Shown piece after piece: positions 1 through 9,099 of a stretch of 64,000 nucleotides of DNA. The translations under genes were made by a program, and so were the position numbers. The notes beneath the pieces are model-generated. The model had not been told where the DNA came from and made no database searches. It worked only from the letters and a program-made list of their open reading frames with translations. The DNA is taken from NCBI RefSeq assembly GCF_001644035.1, contig NZ_LUUG01000057.1, positions 51,165-115,164 of the forward strand, written 5' to 3'. Each line of letters starts with the position of its first letter. The first letter of the stretch is position 1. The stretch comes from Methylomonas methanica. GTDB taxonomy: Bacteria > Pseudomonadota > Gammaproteobacteria > Methylococcales > Methylomonadaceae.

Positions 1-724
1 CCAGCCAACGCCGTAAGTATTGCAGCTCTTCGGTAGATTGCAATTCTTCAAGGCTTTTTTTATTTTTCAACAATCTGAACGCTGCGGAGAGTACTTTGTA
101 ATTCTCGCCCACTATACCGGCTCGTCTTAACCCTACGATGTTGAGCCGATAATGTTTCGCGGGCCGCCCACCTATCAGCATAAACGGGATCACGTCCATG
201 TTAATCCCTGTTGTGCCTTGCACGATGGCGTAAGCGCCGATCCGGCAAAATTGATGTACGACTACCGCGCCGCCCATAAACACGTTATGGCCAACCTCAA
301 CATGACCGCCAATCGCCACATTATTGGCAAAAATAGTTTTATCGCCCACCGAGCAATCATGAGCGACGTGGCTGTTATTCATGAAATAGCAACCTGACCC
401 GATCCGGGTAGCGCTGCCAGCAATAGTAGCCCTATGCGCGGTAAATCCTTCTCGAAACACGTTATTGTCGCCAACCTCCAGCCACGACTCGGTTTGCGCA
501 TCAAACCCCAGGTCCTGCGGCAAGCCACCCAGTACCGCGTGCGGATGTAAGACATTACCGTCGCCCATTTTGACATGCGCATGCACTACGGCATGGGCGC
601 CTATTTGGCTATTCGCGCCAATCACAGCCCCCGCCTCGATCACCGCAAACGGCCCAACGCTGACATTTTCTCCAAGCATGGCGCCGGTTTCGATAAAAGC
701 AGTTGGATGAATCGATGCAGTCAT
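1..724 (-). CDS. lpxA: LpxA-type UDP-sugar acyltransferase (3' end cut by window)
   Basis: Left-handed beta-helix acyltransferase, read from an ATG at 724; about 241 codons are present and the last 15-20 residues lie outside the window. In the family, LpxA moves a 3-hydroxyacyl chain from acyl-ACP to UDP-GlcNAc, the first step of lipid A synthesis in the cytoplasm. Hexapeptide repeats fill the protein. The segment NNSHVAHDCSVGD carries the catalytic His of LpxA (E. coli MINAHIAHDC), and GGLPQDLGF matches the LPQDL motif. The C-terminal part (VGLRRAG) also matches. It starts 2 bp after the xerD stop, so ogt, xerD and this gene form one unit. LpxA normally sits with lpxD-fabZ; this isolated copy may be a second paralogue with another acyl or sugar substrate. 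Confidence 0.85.
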   Translation of the reverse strand, partial: MTASIHPTAFIETGAMLGENVSVGPFAVIEAGAVIGANSQIGAHAVVHAHVKMGDGNVLHPHAVLGGLPQDLGFDAQTESWLEVGDNNVFREGFTAHRATIAGSATRIGSGCYFMNNSHVAHDCSVGDKTIFANNVAIGGHVEVGHNVFMGGAVVVHQFCRIGAYAIVQGTTGINMDVIPFMLIGGRPAKHYRLNIVGLRRAGIVGENYKVLSAAFRLLKNKKSLEELQSTEELQYLRRWL

Positions 725-726
725 GG

Positions 727-1611
727 TTAGCCTCTTGGATGATGTTGGGTATGTAACGCTTTCAAACGCTGTTGGGCAATATGCGTATAAATTTGGGTAG
801 TGGATAAATCCGAATGACCAAGCAATAGTTGTACGACTCGAAGGTCAGCACCATGATTCAACAAATGCGTGGCGAACGCATGGCGCAGTGTATGCGGCGA
901 CAGATGTTTGTCGATACCGGCAAGCGAGGCATAGCGCTTGATAATATGCCAAAAAGCCTGTCTGGTCATAGATGTGCCCCGGCTGGTAACAAACAGATAG
1001 TCGCTTTGTCTATTTCCCAGAATTGCTTGTCTGGCAGTGTTCAGATAACGCTCGGTCCAATCCATGGCTTCTTCGCCAACCGGCACCAGGCGTTCTTTGT
1101 CGCCTTTGCCGACAATACGCACGCAACCTTGCCGGAAATTGATTTGACCGAACTTAAGTTCGACTAATTCGGAAACCCGCAGCCCGGTGGCGTAAAGCAT
1201 TTCGAGCATGGTTCTATCCCTGAAACCCAACTTATCGGTAATTTCCGGAGCGTTTAACAATAATTCGACGTCGGTTTCCGACAATGAATCCGGCAACGTG
1301 CGACCAAGCTGCGGCGCATCTATCAATTGGGTAGGATCAATACTGATTTTACCCTCGCGCAGCAGATAACCGTAAAAGCGCCGCAAACAGGACACTATTC
1401 TGGCCGACGAACGGCTGGTGATGCCTTGTTGCTGACGGTTAGCCAAAAAGTTTTTGATCGTGATTTCGTCAACTGCCGTTATATCCTTATCCTTCAGCCA
1501 CTTCGCAAACAATTTTAGGTCGCTACCGTAAGCCGATAAAGTATTGTCGCTTAATCCAAATTCCAGCCACAACGCGTTTAAGAAAGACTCTATGGTCTGC
1601 GCCGAATTCAT
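727..1611 (-). CDS. xerD: Site-specific tyrosine recombinase XerD
   Basis: Tyrosine recombinase of 294 residues (E. coli XerD is 298). With XerC it resolves chromosome dimers at dif under FtsK control. The N-terminal SAM-like core-binding domain covers about residues 5-85 and the catalytic domain about 105-290. Catalytic residues are visible: Arg145 in ATGLRVSEL, Lys169, His240 and Arg243 in SPHTLRHAFATHLL, His266 in LLGHSDLSTTQ and nucleophile Tyr275 in IYTHI. The motif pattern fits XerD better than a phage integrase, and no att sites or phage genes are nearby. Its ATG overlaps the ogt stop codon (ATGA), which implies translational coupling. Confidence 0.93.
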   Translation of the reverse strand: MNSAQTIESFLNALWLEFGLSDNTLSAYGSDLKLFAKWLKDKDITAVDEITIKNFLANRQQQGITSRSSARIVSCLRRFYGYLLREGKISIDPTQLIDAPQLGRTLPDSLSETDVELLLNAPEITDKLGFRDRTMLEMLYATGLRVSELVELKFGQINFRQGCVRIVGKGDKERLVPVGEEAMDWTERYLNTARQAILGNRQSDYLFVTSRGTSMTRQAFWHIIKRYASLAGIDKHLSPHTLRHAFATHLLNHGADLRVVQLLLGHSDLSTTQIYTHIAQQRLKALHTQHHPRG

Positions 1612-2114
1612 TCGCCGGCCAATCCCAAGCCACGCTCGTATTCAAGTAAACGGTGCTTAAGCGCGACAAACTCGCCGTCAGCCTGCCCCATAAAACCGCC
1701 GATGCCATGCTTTGCCACCACACGGTGACAGGGGATAATCCCCGCATAAGGGTTATTGCGGCAAGCTCCCGCTACTGCCCTAGGTCCTGAGCCCAACTTC
1801 TCAGCCAATCCCGAGTATGTTTCTACTTGCCCGACGGGAATGGCCAATAGCGCGCTCCAAACGGCATTGGCGTATGCGCTGCCCTGGCTTAGCAAGTTGA
1901 CGTGCAGTTCAGTTTGCATCGGCTTTAACAGATAACTTTGCACGCGGGCAGCCTGCGATGACAAAGCCTTAGTTAACTCACCCCCAACGTGCCAAGAGGC
2001 ATCCGTAATGATTTCACCAACCATGGTTAATCTCAATTCCGCATCGAGTAGTGGCACGGCAAGCAGGGACTCGTCGCCATCCGCAACAGTTTGCCAAACG
2101 ATATGTAAAGGCAT
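1608..2114 (-). CDS. ogt: Methylated-DNA--[protein]-cysteine S-methyltransferase
   Basis: Suicide repair protein that takes methyl groups from O6-methylguanine or O4-methylthymine onto its own cysteine. The active-site motif PCHRVV holds Cys129. The helix-turn-helix that reads DNA lies just before it (GQVETYSGLAEKLGSGPRAV, about residues 95-114), with the asparagine hinge in RNNP. Length is 168 residues, typical of Ogt. The open frame extends upstream to 2288 but that stretch overlaps the rplS terminator and the rplS 3' end; the ATG at 2114 is preceded by AAGAGAGAAG and gives the family N-terminus. The stop overlaps the xerD start by 4 nt. Confidence 0.9.
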   Translation of the reverse strand: MPLHIVWQTVADGDESLLAVPLLDAELRLTMVGEIITDASWHVGGELTKALSSQAARVQSYLLKPMQTELHVNLLSQGSAYANAVWSALLAIPVGQVETYSGLAEKLGSGPRAVAGACRNNPYAGIIPCHRVVAKHGIGGFMGQADGEFVALKHRLLEYERGLGLAGE

Positions 2115-2135
2115 CACTTCTCTCTTGCTATCGGC

Positions 2136-2166
2136 AAAAAAAAAGGCAGCTAAGAGGCCGCCTTTT
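2136..2166 (-). terminator. Rho-independent terminator after rplS
   Basis: On the minus strand AAGGCGGC and GCTGCCTT form an 8-bp stem (one G-U pair) with a six-base loop, directly followed by a run of nine T. It lies about 40 bp past the rplS stop and just before the ogt ribosome site, so it should end the rpsP-rimM-trmD-rplS transcript. Confidence 0.85.
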
Positions 2167-2208
2167 CTAATTAACTGATTCGCTATAAACGAACCAGATT
2201 GTAGCGTA

Positions 2209-2556
2209 TTAAGAAAGTTTTTCTTTGATACGTGCGGCTTTACCAGCCAAATCGCGCAGATAATAAAGTTTAGCGCGACGAACGTCACCGCGACGTTTTA
2301 CTTCGATACTGCCAACCGATGGACTGTGGGTTTGGAAAACACGCTCAACACCCACGCCATGCGAAATTTTTCTGACGGTAAATGCTGAATTCAAACCGCG
2401 ATTACGTTTAGCAATCACGATGCCTTCAAAAGCCTGTAACCTTTCCCGCGTGCCTTCAGTTACTCTAACTTGCACCACGACAGTGTCGCCAGGTCCGAAT
2501 TCCGGTACATCTTTTTTCAGCTGTTCAGCTTCCAATTCTTCAATAATTTTACTCAT
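2209..2556 (-). CDS. rplS: 50S ribosomal protein L19
   Basis: Ribosomal protein L19, at the 30S-50S interface. The N-terminus [12 protein letters not shown] and the segments [15 protein letters not shown] and [16 protein letters not shown] are characteristic. From the ATG at 2556 it has 115 residues, the usual length; a GTG two codons upstream is possible but not needed. It is the last gene of the conserved rpsP-rimM-trmD-rplS unit, 12 bp after trmD, and a strong terminator follows. Confidence 0.95.
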   Translation of the reverse strand: MSKIIEELEAEQLKKDVPEFGPGDTVVVQVRVTEGTRERLQAFEGIVIAKRNRGLNSAFTVRKISHGVGVERVFQTHSPSVGSIEVKRRGDVRRAKLYYLRDLAGKAARIKEKLS

Positions 2557-2568
2557 AACCACACCCTA

Positions 2569-3309
2569 TTAAACAACTTCAGTTCTAAATTCTTTCAACA
2601 AAGCTTCCTGCTCTGCGCTTAATGTTACTTTTCCAAGCATATCCGGGCGCCTCGACCACGTCCGTCCCAACGCCTGCTTCATACGCCATCGTTTGATGTC
2701 GGCATGATTTCCGCCGAGTAGTACATCCGGGACGTCGCCAATATCGCTATGCTCGGGCCGCGTATAATGCGGACAATCCAACAACCCATCAAAATGCGAA
2801 TCTTGTTTAGCGGATTCTTCATCGCCAAGTACGCCAGGAATTAACCTGGTAACCGCATCAATTACTATCAAGGCTGCCAGCTCGCCACCACTGATTACGT
2901 AATCCCCCAGCGACCATTCTTCGTCACAAGCATGCTGGATAAAGCGCTCGTCTATACCTTCATAGCGACCGGACACGAGGATCAATTGATCATAGCAACT
3001 CGCATCCAACAACAACTCCTGACTAAGCAAACGCCCCTGCGGACTCAAGCAAATCACTTTGCTGTTAGCCAAGACATTATGCTGTTTGGCGGCATCTACC
3101 GCGTCGAGCAAAGGTTGGCATTTCATCACCATTCCCGGCCCGCCGCCATAAGGTCTATCATCCACTGTCCGGTGTTTATCGTGCGCGTAATCCCGAGGAT
3201 TCCAAACAGACAAATCAACCAAGCCGCGCTCAATTGCTCTACCAGTTACCCCGTAACCAGCGGCATCAGATACCATATCAGGAAAGAGACTGATAACATC
3301 GAAACGCAT
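2569..3309 (-). CDS. trmD: tRNA (guanine-N1)-methyltransferase
   Basis: SPOUT-class methyltransferase making m1G37 in tRNAs with G36, needed to prevent frameshifting; works as a homodimer. The deep-trefoil-knot SAM site is visible: [13 protein letters not shown] and [20 protein letters not shown], with RLIPGVLG and the HYTRPE motif that contacts tRNA. From the ATG at 3309 the start [12 protein letters not shown] matches family N-termini and gives 246 residues; a TTG nine codons upstream would overlap rimM and is less likely. It follows rimM by 8 bp. Confidence 0.95.
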   Translation of the reverse strand: MRFDVISLFPDMVSDAAGYGVTGRAIERGLVDLSVWNPRDYAHDKHRTVDDRPYGGGPGMVMKCQPLLDAVDAAKQHNVLANSKVICLSPQGRLLSQELLLDASCYDQLILVSGRYEGIDERFIQHACDEEWSLGDYVISGGELAALIVIDAVTRLIPGVLGDEESAKQDSHFDGLLDCPHYTRPEHSDIGDVPDVLLGGNHADIKRWRMKQALGRTWSRRPDMLGKVTLSAEQEALLKEFRTEVV

Positions 3310-3317
3310 GCCTTGAG

Positions 3318-3827
3318 TTAAAAGTCGGGATCCCAATCGACGATAATCAGGCCATCGTCAAGATCGATTTTTAAAATAGTACTCTGCTGCAAGAAAGGAA
3401 TCAGGCGCTCTACGTCGCCATCTACTACCACCAGCACGTCATTAGCGCCGGTCTCTAGCAGATAGTCAACCTTGCCTAATTTGCAACCTTCTTGATTGCG
3501 TACTTCCAGTCCGATCAGATCGGCCCAATAATATTCGCCATCGCCGGCTTTGGGTAGTTGTTGCTTGCGTATCAGAATATCCGCCCCCATCAACTCAGCG
3601 GCAAGATCTCTATCGCTAATGCCTTGCAACTCTGCCACTACTAAGCTGCCTTGCCGCCTACCACCAAGCAATTTAACTTCTTGGATTTGGCTATTCTTCT
3701 GGAGAATCCACGGCGAATACTGCAATATGTTTTCGCGGGGGTCAGTGAAAGAGTAGACTTTTACCCATCCTTTTACACCAAAAACGCCGGACACTTGGCC
3801 GACGTTCAAAAATTCCCCTGCTGGCAA
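3318..3827 (-). CDS. rimM: 16S rRNA processing protein RimM
   Basis: Assembly factor of the 30S subunit head; binds S19 and helps 16S rRNA maturation. The N-terminal RimM domain has [17 protein letters not shown], and a C-terminal PRC barrel holds [11 protein letters not shown] and [12 protein letters not shown], ending in IPFLQ. No ATG is available: a TTG at 3827 gives 169 residues, while a TTG at 3809 lies behind an AGGGGA ribosome site and gives 163. Which start is used is open. It lies 8 bp after rpsP in the conserved unit. Confidence 0.92.
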   Translation of the reverse strand: MPAGEFLNVGQVSGVFGVKGWVKVYSFTDPRENILQYSPWILQKNSQIQEVKLLGGRRQGSLVVAELQGISDRDLAAELMGADILIRKQQLPKAGDGEYYWADLIGLEVRNQEGCKLGKVDYLLETGANDVLVVVDGDVERLIPFLQQSTILKIDLDDGLIIVDWDPDF

Positions 3828-3835
3828 AACTAAAA

Positions 3836-4087
3836 TTAAGCGACTGCTTTATCGGCGTCTTTGATCAATCTAGCGACGCGATCAGTAGGTTGCGCGCCAT
3901 TGGATTTCCAGTATTGGACGCGTTCGCTATCCAATACCAATCTTTGCTCACCACCGCGGGCTAAAGGATTGAAGAAACCTACGCGCTCAATGTAACGACC
4001 ATCGCGACTGCTTCTGCTGTCGGTAACAACAACATGATAGAAAGGACGATTCTTAGCGCCGCCTCTGGACAAACGAATGCTTACCAT
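3836..4087 (-). CDS. rpsP: 30S ribosomal protein S16
   Basis: S16, an early-assembly protein of the 30S body. The start [21 protein letters not shown] and the motifs [14 protein letters not shown] and [16 protein letters not shown] are diagnostic; 83 residues is normal. First gene of rpsP-rimM-trmD-rplS, with a plausible promoter about 45 bp upstream. Confidence 0.96.
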   Translation of the reverse strand: MVSIRLSRGGAKNRPFYHVVVTDSRSSRDGRYIERVGFFNPLARGGEQRLVLDSERVQYWKSNGAQPTDRVARLIKDADKAVA

Positions 4088-4131
4088 TTGGATACCTTAA
4101 ATAACATTGAATCAAAAAACTTAATCAAACT

Positions 4132-4159
4132 ATTCTACGCGATTTTTACAATAAGTGAA
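4132..4159 (-). promoter_or_regulatory. Candidate sigma-70 promoter for rpsP operon
   Basis: Minus strand TTCACT, 16 bp, TAGAAT, lying between the ffh stop and the rpsP start. Four of six and five of six bases match the consensus hexamers. Placement before a highly expressed operon supports it, but no other evidence exists. Confidence 0.45.
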
Positions 4160-4175
4160 GGACAAATTACGACAA

Positions 4176-5531
4176 TCACATTCTCATGCCGCGCATATTG
4201 CTCTTCAAGCCACGCATCATGTTTGCAATATTACCCTTGCTGAATTTTTTCATCATCTTTTCCATCATTTGATGCTGCTTCAACACACGATTTACAGCCT
4301 GCAAGTCCAAACCGCAACCATCGGCGATACGTTGCTTCCGACCGCCTTTAATCAGATCGGGAAAACGCCGCTCTTGTTTGGTCATTGAGTTGATGACGGC
4401 AATCTGATGCGCCAGATCCTTGTCGTTGACTTTATCCTTAATATCTTTGGGCACGCCGCCCATACCCGGCAGCTTATCCATCATCGCGCCAAGCCCGCCC
4501 ATATTCTGCATTTGTTCGAGTTGCTCCTTCAGGTCGTTCAAATCGAAGCTCTTGCCTTTTTGCAGCTTTTTGGCTAATTGCTCGGCCTTTTTCTTGTCGA
4601 CATTTTGCTCGATATTCTCGATCAGCGACAACATATCGCCCATACCGAGAATACGTGAAGCCAACCGATCAGGATAGAAAGGCTCCAAAGCGTCGGTTTT
4701 TTCGCCGACACCGATAAATTTGATCGGTTTGCCGGTAATATGCCTGATGGACAGTGCCGCACCCCCGCGCGCATCGCCGTCGGCCTTGGTCAGTATCACG
4801 CCGGTCAATGGCAGAGCGTCATGAAAAGCCTTAGCGGTATTCGCGGCATCCTGGCCCGTCATGCTATCCACCACGAACAAAGTCTCAATCGGCTTGATCG
4901 CGGCATGCAAAGCCTTGATTTCAGCCATCATCTCGTCATCGACATGCAAACGACCGGCGGTATCGACGATAACCACATCTAAAAATTGACGCTTTGCCGC
5001 ATCTATAGCTCTGTTAACAATGTCGACCGGATTTTCGCTGGCATCGCTTTCGAAAAACTTTAAGCCAACATCTGCGGCCAATGTCTCCAATTGCTTAATC
5101 GCCGCAGGGCGATAAACGTCAACACTAACCACCCCAACTTTTTTCTTTTTCTTTTCTTTTAGATGGCGGCCTAATTTTGCCACCGTAGTCGTTTTGCCCG
5201 CACCTTGCAGACCCGCCATCAATACGATTGCCGGCGGATTGGTACGTAGATTCAGCTCTTCGTTAGCCGAGCCCATCACCTTGACCAATTCCGACTGCAC
5301 CACCTTGATCAGTGCCTGCCCAGGAGTCAAACTGGTTTGAACTTCCTGACCCAACGCGCGCTGAGTAACTTGATCGATAAAATCGGTCACCACCGGCAAA
5401 GCAACATCGGCTTCCAGCAAAGCCATTCTTACTTCGCGCATGGTGTCCTGGATATTGCTCTCGGTCAGACGACCTTGGCCTTTAATTTTTTTTAGCGTGC
5501 CACTGAGGCGATCGGATAAATTATCAAACAT
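4176..5531 (-). CDS. ffh: Signal recognition particle GTPase Ffh (SRP54)
   Basis: Protein part of the signal recognition particle; binds 4.5S RNA and signal sequences of nascent membrane proteins and docks at FtsY. Order: N domain (residues 1-85), G domain with P-loop GLQGAGKTTTVAK, DTAGRLHVDDE, TKADGDARGGAA, and C-terminal methionine-rich M domain (about 325-451) with GGRKQRIADGCG and the closing MMRGLKSNMRGMRM. Length 451 matches the family. It is transcribed away from the YpjD-like gene, a pairing also seen in E. coli. Confidence 0.96.
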   Translation of the reverse strand: MFDNLSDRLSGTLKKIKGQGRLTESNIQDTMREVRMALLEADVALPVVTDFIDQVTQRALGQEVQTSLTPGQALIKVVQSELVKVMGSANEELNLRTNPPAIVLMAGLQGAGKTTTVAKLGRHLKEKKKKKVGVVSVDVYRPAAIKQLETLAADVGLKFFESDASENPVDIVNRAIDAAKRQFLDVVIVDTAGRLHVDDEMMAEIKALHAAIKPIETLFVVDSMTGQDAANTAKAFHDALPLTGVILTKADGDARGGAALSIRHITGKPIKFIGVGEKTDALEPFYPDRLASRILGMGDMLSLIENIEQNVDKKKAEQLAKKLQKGKSFDLNDLKEQLEQMQNMGGLGAMMDKLPGMGGVPKDIKDKVNDKDLAHQIAVINSMTKQERRFPDLIKGGRKQRIADGCGLDLQAVNRVLKQHQMMEKMMKKFSKGNIANMMRGLKSNMRGMRM

Positions 5532-5657
5532 AGCTGCGTCTTTATTTTTCTAGGGTTCCGGCGGATGTCTGCCAACACAAACGGATTACAACAATTGGTC
5601 TGCTTAGTTTAACATAACCGTATCGCAACACCTTTTGATTATTCCCCTGCCACCGCC

Positions 5658-6455
5658 ATGTACACCATACCCGTCGGCCTATTTTCGATATTAAGCTATG
5701 CGATTGCCGCAACATTGATCGTTAAAGAAATCTTTGGCGCCAAACAGCACCAGTTATCCATGCAACTAGCTTGGCTTGGCGCAGGGCTGCATAGTGTCTA
5801 TACCGTCATGAACGTGCAAAATCATGAAGGATTCAACTTCAGCTTTTTCAGCACAGCATCGCTGGCAGGCTTGGTTATTTGCCTTCTACTGTTAATTGCC
5901 TCGCTGGACAAACCGGTAGCAAAACTTGGGGTATTGATTTTCCCAGTTGCAGCAGCGATGCTGGCTTTAGATATGAGCTATCCGGCAACACCGCACCTTC
6001 TGATCAATCATAATTGGCAGATGAGCACCCATATCTTGACATCGATATTAGCATTCAGCCTGTTAAATATTGCTGCATTACAAGCCATTTTATTGGCCAT
6101 TCAGGATCAACAATTACGCCATCACCACCCCAAACGCTTTATGCTGGCTTTACCGCCTTTGCAGGCCATGGAATCGCTGCTGTTTCAAATGATTGCAACG
6201 GGATTACTGTTTTTGACCGCATCCTTGGTCACCGGCTTCTTTTTTGTTGAGGATTTATTTGCACAGCATTTGGTTCATAAAACCGTACTATCAATACTCG
6301 CCTGGATAATTTTTTCCGCACTACTGTTCGGCAGAATTCGCTACGGCTGGCGCGGACAAAGCGCAATTCAGTGGACACTCATTGGCTTTACTTCATTACT
6401 GCTGGCCTATTTCGGCAGCAAAATGGTTTTGGAATTGATATTGAAAAAAGTTTGA
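5658..6455 (+). CDS. ypjD: Inner-membrane cytochrome c assembly (CcsA/YpjD) family protein
   Basis: Integral membrane protein of 265 residues with about eight hydrophobic helices from residue 5 to the C-terminus. The C-terminal part carries the CcsA-family pattern (TGLLFLTASLVTGFFFVEDLF and HKTVLSILAWIIFSALLFGR) with His residues between helices. CcsA proteins handle haem for cytochrome c maturation; YpjD of E. coli has no proven role, though a link to membrane cation balance has been proposed. Divergent from ffh, the usual context. The call is for the family, not for a specific function. Confidence 0.85.
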   Translation: MYTIPVGLFSILSYAIAATLIVKEIFGAKQHQLSMQLAWLGAGLHSVYTVMNVQNHEGFNFSFFSTASLAGLVICLLLLIASLDKPVAKLGVLIFPVAAAMLALDMSYPATPHLLINHNWQMSTHILTSILAFSLLNIAALQAILLAIQDQQLRHHHPKRFMLALPPLQAMESLLFQMIATGLLFLTASLVTGFFFVEDLFAQHLVHKTVLSILAWIIFSALLFGRIRYGWRGQSAIQWTLIGFTSLLLAYFGSKMVLELILKKV

Positions 6456-6497
6456 GCATTTAATACAGCCCAAGACTAACAGACACAATATCCGCAG

Positions 6498-8993
6498 CTA
6501 AAATCCGGCGGAAACCAACGCAGCCTTCATGGTCACAGCGACTTCAAGACCAGGTTTTTGAGCCAAAATATAATCCAGCATCATGCCAGCCGCATCGTAG
6601 ATCCCTTGCTCCGTGTACAAATTAGCCAACTTGATTTGCACCAAAGTATCTTGAGGGAATTGACTTATGTAATTATTGTAAGCATCGATTGCGACCATAA
6701 CATCACCATGTAGTCGCTGCATTTCCGCATACAAAGGCAAATAAAAGGGATTCAATTGCGACAAACACTGTAACGCCAGATTAGCAGTATGAATATCATC
6801 ATTGTCGATACCGATATCTGCAATTCTTATCAGAGCCTGCTCGACCAACACCTCGCCACCGTCAACAATTTGTCTATATGCATCCAAAGCCTGAGCAGGT
6901 TTGTGTTGCAACTCAGCAGAGTAACCGGCAATCAATTGTCGATATGGCTCGACCACCTGCTGATCTTGGTACTTGTCCAGACTCGCCAGCAAATCGCTCA
7001 ATTCTTCGACTTTTTTATGCTTGAACAACAAGCCCGCGCGTTGCCTCAGACTTGATAGATTTCCATGACTTTTAGCCTTGGCAAAATGCCGCGTATTTTT
7101 ATCATGAACAATCTCTACGAAGCGTTTTTCAAACTCGGCAAATTCAGCCTGAACATCTGCCGGTACCTCAGCGGCAATAGCCTTCCACAATCTTACACGC
7201 CCAAAACTTCTGTCCTTTCGATATTGCTCCATTACCAAACCAAAACTCGGTACATCCGCATATTCCTGTTGTCTGGCTTCGACTCTTTCGACCGCATCAT
7301 CCAACAAGCGCATCAACTTTGTTGCACCTTCCTGATAGGCGTCGTAGAAAACGTTGCCTAGCTGCTTCGCTTCTTCAGCACTCCATTCTTCATCGTTAAA
7401 TGGCTTGGTCAACTTGATAAAACTTCTGATACCAAAGCTCTTTACCAGTTTGCTGTAATGCCTATGTTCTCGCTTAAACTTCTTCTCGATCTGATCTAGC
7501 CTTTTTTTATCCTTATAGTTTTCAATGACTCCATCAGCACTATACATCTCGTCGTTTATACGGCGCGCATTTTCCGCCAGACGGGCAATTCCTTTGATCT
7601 GAAATTGGGCACGCCCTATTTCATCAAGAATTTTTTTATGGTATTTATCATGTTCAGCGGATTCGCTAACTCGCTCGGCTACGATTTCTGTCACATTAAT
7701 GGCGCCATCCGTAAACTCGATTTCGGATATGGGCAAATACTCGATATTGTCGACTTTGGCAGAACCGCCGGAAATATTGAAAATCCGACATCCCATTTCC
7801 GATAACTGTTTCGCCTGGAAACTTAGCGAGAGAATGGCTTGAGCGAAATCGCAACTAGTAGGCGCCATAAAACCGGCATTTGTCTCTACTTGCAACGATG
7901 TCAGATTAAAGCGTGGCCCGGCCAGTTGTTCGTCGCTACCGGTGGCGTGAGTAAAGCCTTCCTTGGTGAAGCATAAGTCTACGCCGGCGAGCACAATTCT
8001 CTTGAATCCAAAATGATACGCCACACTTAACGCCGTATTGGTCACGGTCGGCCCCGCACTGCCAATATTCGCTACGTTTAGTGGCGACGGCCACGGCAGT
8101 CGCGGACCAAGATAAAGCCCAAGGCCATGCCATTGATTCACTAAAGTTGGGACAGTGTGGTAGGAATATACAAAAATCGGCTTGCTGCTGAACTCGAGCA
8201 TTTCTTTGCTGATATCGAAGCTCAGCTCAGTCGGATCCACTGAAAACACAAAATCCGGCTCGATATTGGCCTGTACTAACTGGCGAGAAATTCTGGAAAC
8301 AGCAAAAACCACAACCTCGTTGCGATGCAACCTGAGCCATGGCAAAACCTCATCAAGTGAGGGGCCTCCTGCCAAAAGTAACACCGTCTTGTCGACAAAG
8401 GCCTTTTCGAGCAATTTTGCCGGCCTGCCATTATCGGCTAAATTAATAATCTGTCTGGCGATAAACGCCTCGCTACCCAACTCAACACTAATTTGCCAAT
8501 GCAGTTGCGATAGCACTTCCGCGATGTACCAACTTAACTCTGCATACTCCTCTATATAATCGTCTTGCGCACAAATTGCGTTGTAGGATCGTACTGCGTT
8601 GATATATAGATAATCGTTTATTTTGAAATTTTTAATAGCCTCCGGCCATTGTTCCAAACCGATACACAGAATCTTCTCATCCAATCCATCAAGCAATTGG
8701 TTGTATTTTAACCCCTGCAATACGCCTTCCGGTTCAATGAAGATGTAGCGCGTACCTTTTGGTAAAAACTTGCTTTGCAAGTATTTTGGCAGCAACCCGG
8801 AATCCGTGCCGATAATCACATTAAGCGCATCTTCAGCAAACAGATCCTTACCGTACTTCGCGTCAAACAGCGCTTCGGCACTAACTTTATCGAAGCTGTT
8901 TCTATTTAGGTTGAAAAAATATTTTTCGCCAAAGTTATTTACGCATATTGGCCCTAAGTCATATTGTCTCACCTGATCAAGTTCATCAACCAT
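6498..8993 (-). CDS. Flagellin glycosyltransferase, Maf (DUF115) family, with TPR tail
   Basis: Protein of 831 residues. The central Maf/DUF115 domain (about 200-430) shows LLLAGGPSLDEVLPWL, FAVSRISRQL, PDFVFSVDPTEL, NIGSAGPTVTNTALSVAYHFG and AGVDLCFTKEGFTHATG. Maf proteins move nonulosonic acids (pseudaminic or legionaminic) from CMP-sugars to Ser/Thr of flagellin in the cytoplasm. The C-terminal 140 residues are TPR-like helical repeats (QALDAYRQIV, DAYNNYISQFPQDT), possibly for flagellin binding. It sits directly downstream of flagellin 1 and near the complete legionaminic acid operon, which gives the likely donor sugar. Acceptor and donor are inferred from family and context. Confidence 0.88.
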   Translation of the reverse strand: MVDELDQVRQYDLGPICVNNFGEKYFFNLNRNSFDKVSAEALFDAKYGKDLFAEDALNVIIGTDSGLLPKYLQSKFLPKGTRYIFIEPEGVLQGLKYNQLLDGLDEKILCIGLEQWPEAIKNFKINDYLYINAVRSYNAICAQDDYIEEYAELSWYIAEVLSQLHWQISVELGSEAFIARQIINLADNGRPAKLLEKAFVDKTVLLLAGGPSLDEVLPWLRLHRNEVVVFAVSRISRQLVQANIEPDFVFSVDPTELSFDISKEMLEFSSKPIFVYSYHTVPTLVNQWHGLGLYLGPRLPWPSPLNVANIGSAGPTVTNTALSVAYHFGFKRIVLAGVDLCFTKEGFTHATGSDEQLAGPRFNLTSLQVETNAGFMAPTSCDFAQAILSLSFQAKQLSEMGCRIFNISGGSAKVDNIEYLPISEIEFTDGAINVTEIVAERVSESAEHDKYHKKILDEIGRAQFQIKGIARLAENARRINDEMYSADGVIENYKDKKRLDQIEKKFKREHRHYSKLVKSFGIRSFIKLTKPFNDEEWSAEEAKQLGNVFYDAYQEGATKLMRLLDDAVERVEARQQEYADVPSFGLVMEQYRKDRSFGRVRLWKAIAAEVPADVQAEFAEFEKRFVEIVHDKNTRHFAKAKSHGNLSSLRQRAGLLFKHKKVEELSDLLASLDKYQDQQVVEPYRQLIAGYSAELQHKPAQALDAYRQIVDGGEVLVEQALIRIADIGIDNDDIHTANLALQCLSQLNPFYLPLYAEMQRLHGDVMVAIDAYNNYISQFPQDTLVQIKLANLYTEQGIYDAAGMMLDYILAQKPGLEVAVTMKAALVSAGF

Positions 8994-9099
8994 TTGCTAC
9001 TTCTTGATTAAAGTTTACGGAATCTCACTAGCTACGCATCAGCTTAGCATTCCTATATTCAAATGCACCGACTATTCAGGCTAAATACTGCGGTTACTT

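Noticed and set aside
142..152. GCCGATAA on the plus strand inside the lpxA-like gene
   Set aside because: The upstream bases do not match the FliA -35, and the position is antisense within a gene.
152..710. Forward-strand and alternative-frame ORFs at 152-397, 379-582 and 465-710
   Set aside because: They overlap the clearly coding LpxA-type frame on the minus strand and show no recognisable domain.
1528..1540. GCCGATAA on the plus strand inside xerD
   Set aside because: No TAAA-like -35 at the N11 spacing, and it would face away from any gene start.
727..1611. Phage or integron integrase
   Set aside because: Length and motif set match XerD and no att site, phage or cassette genes are nearby.
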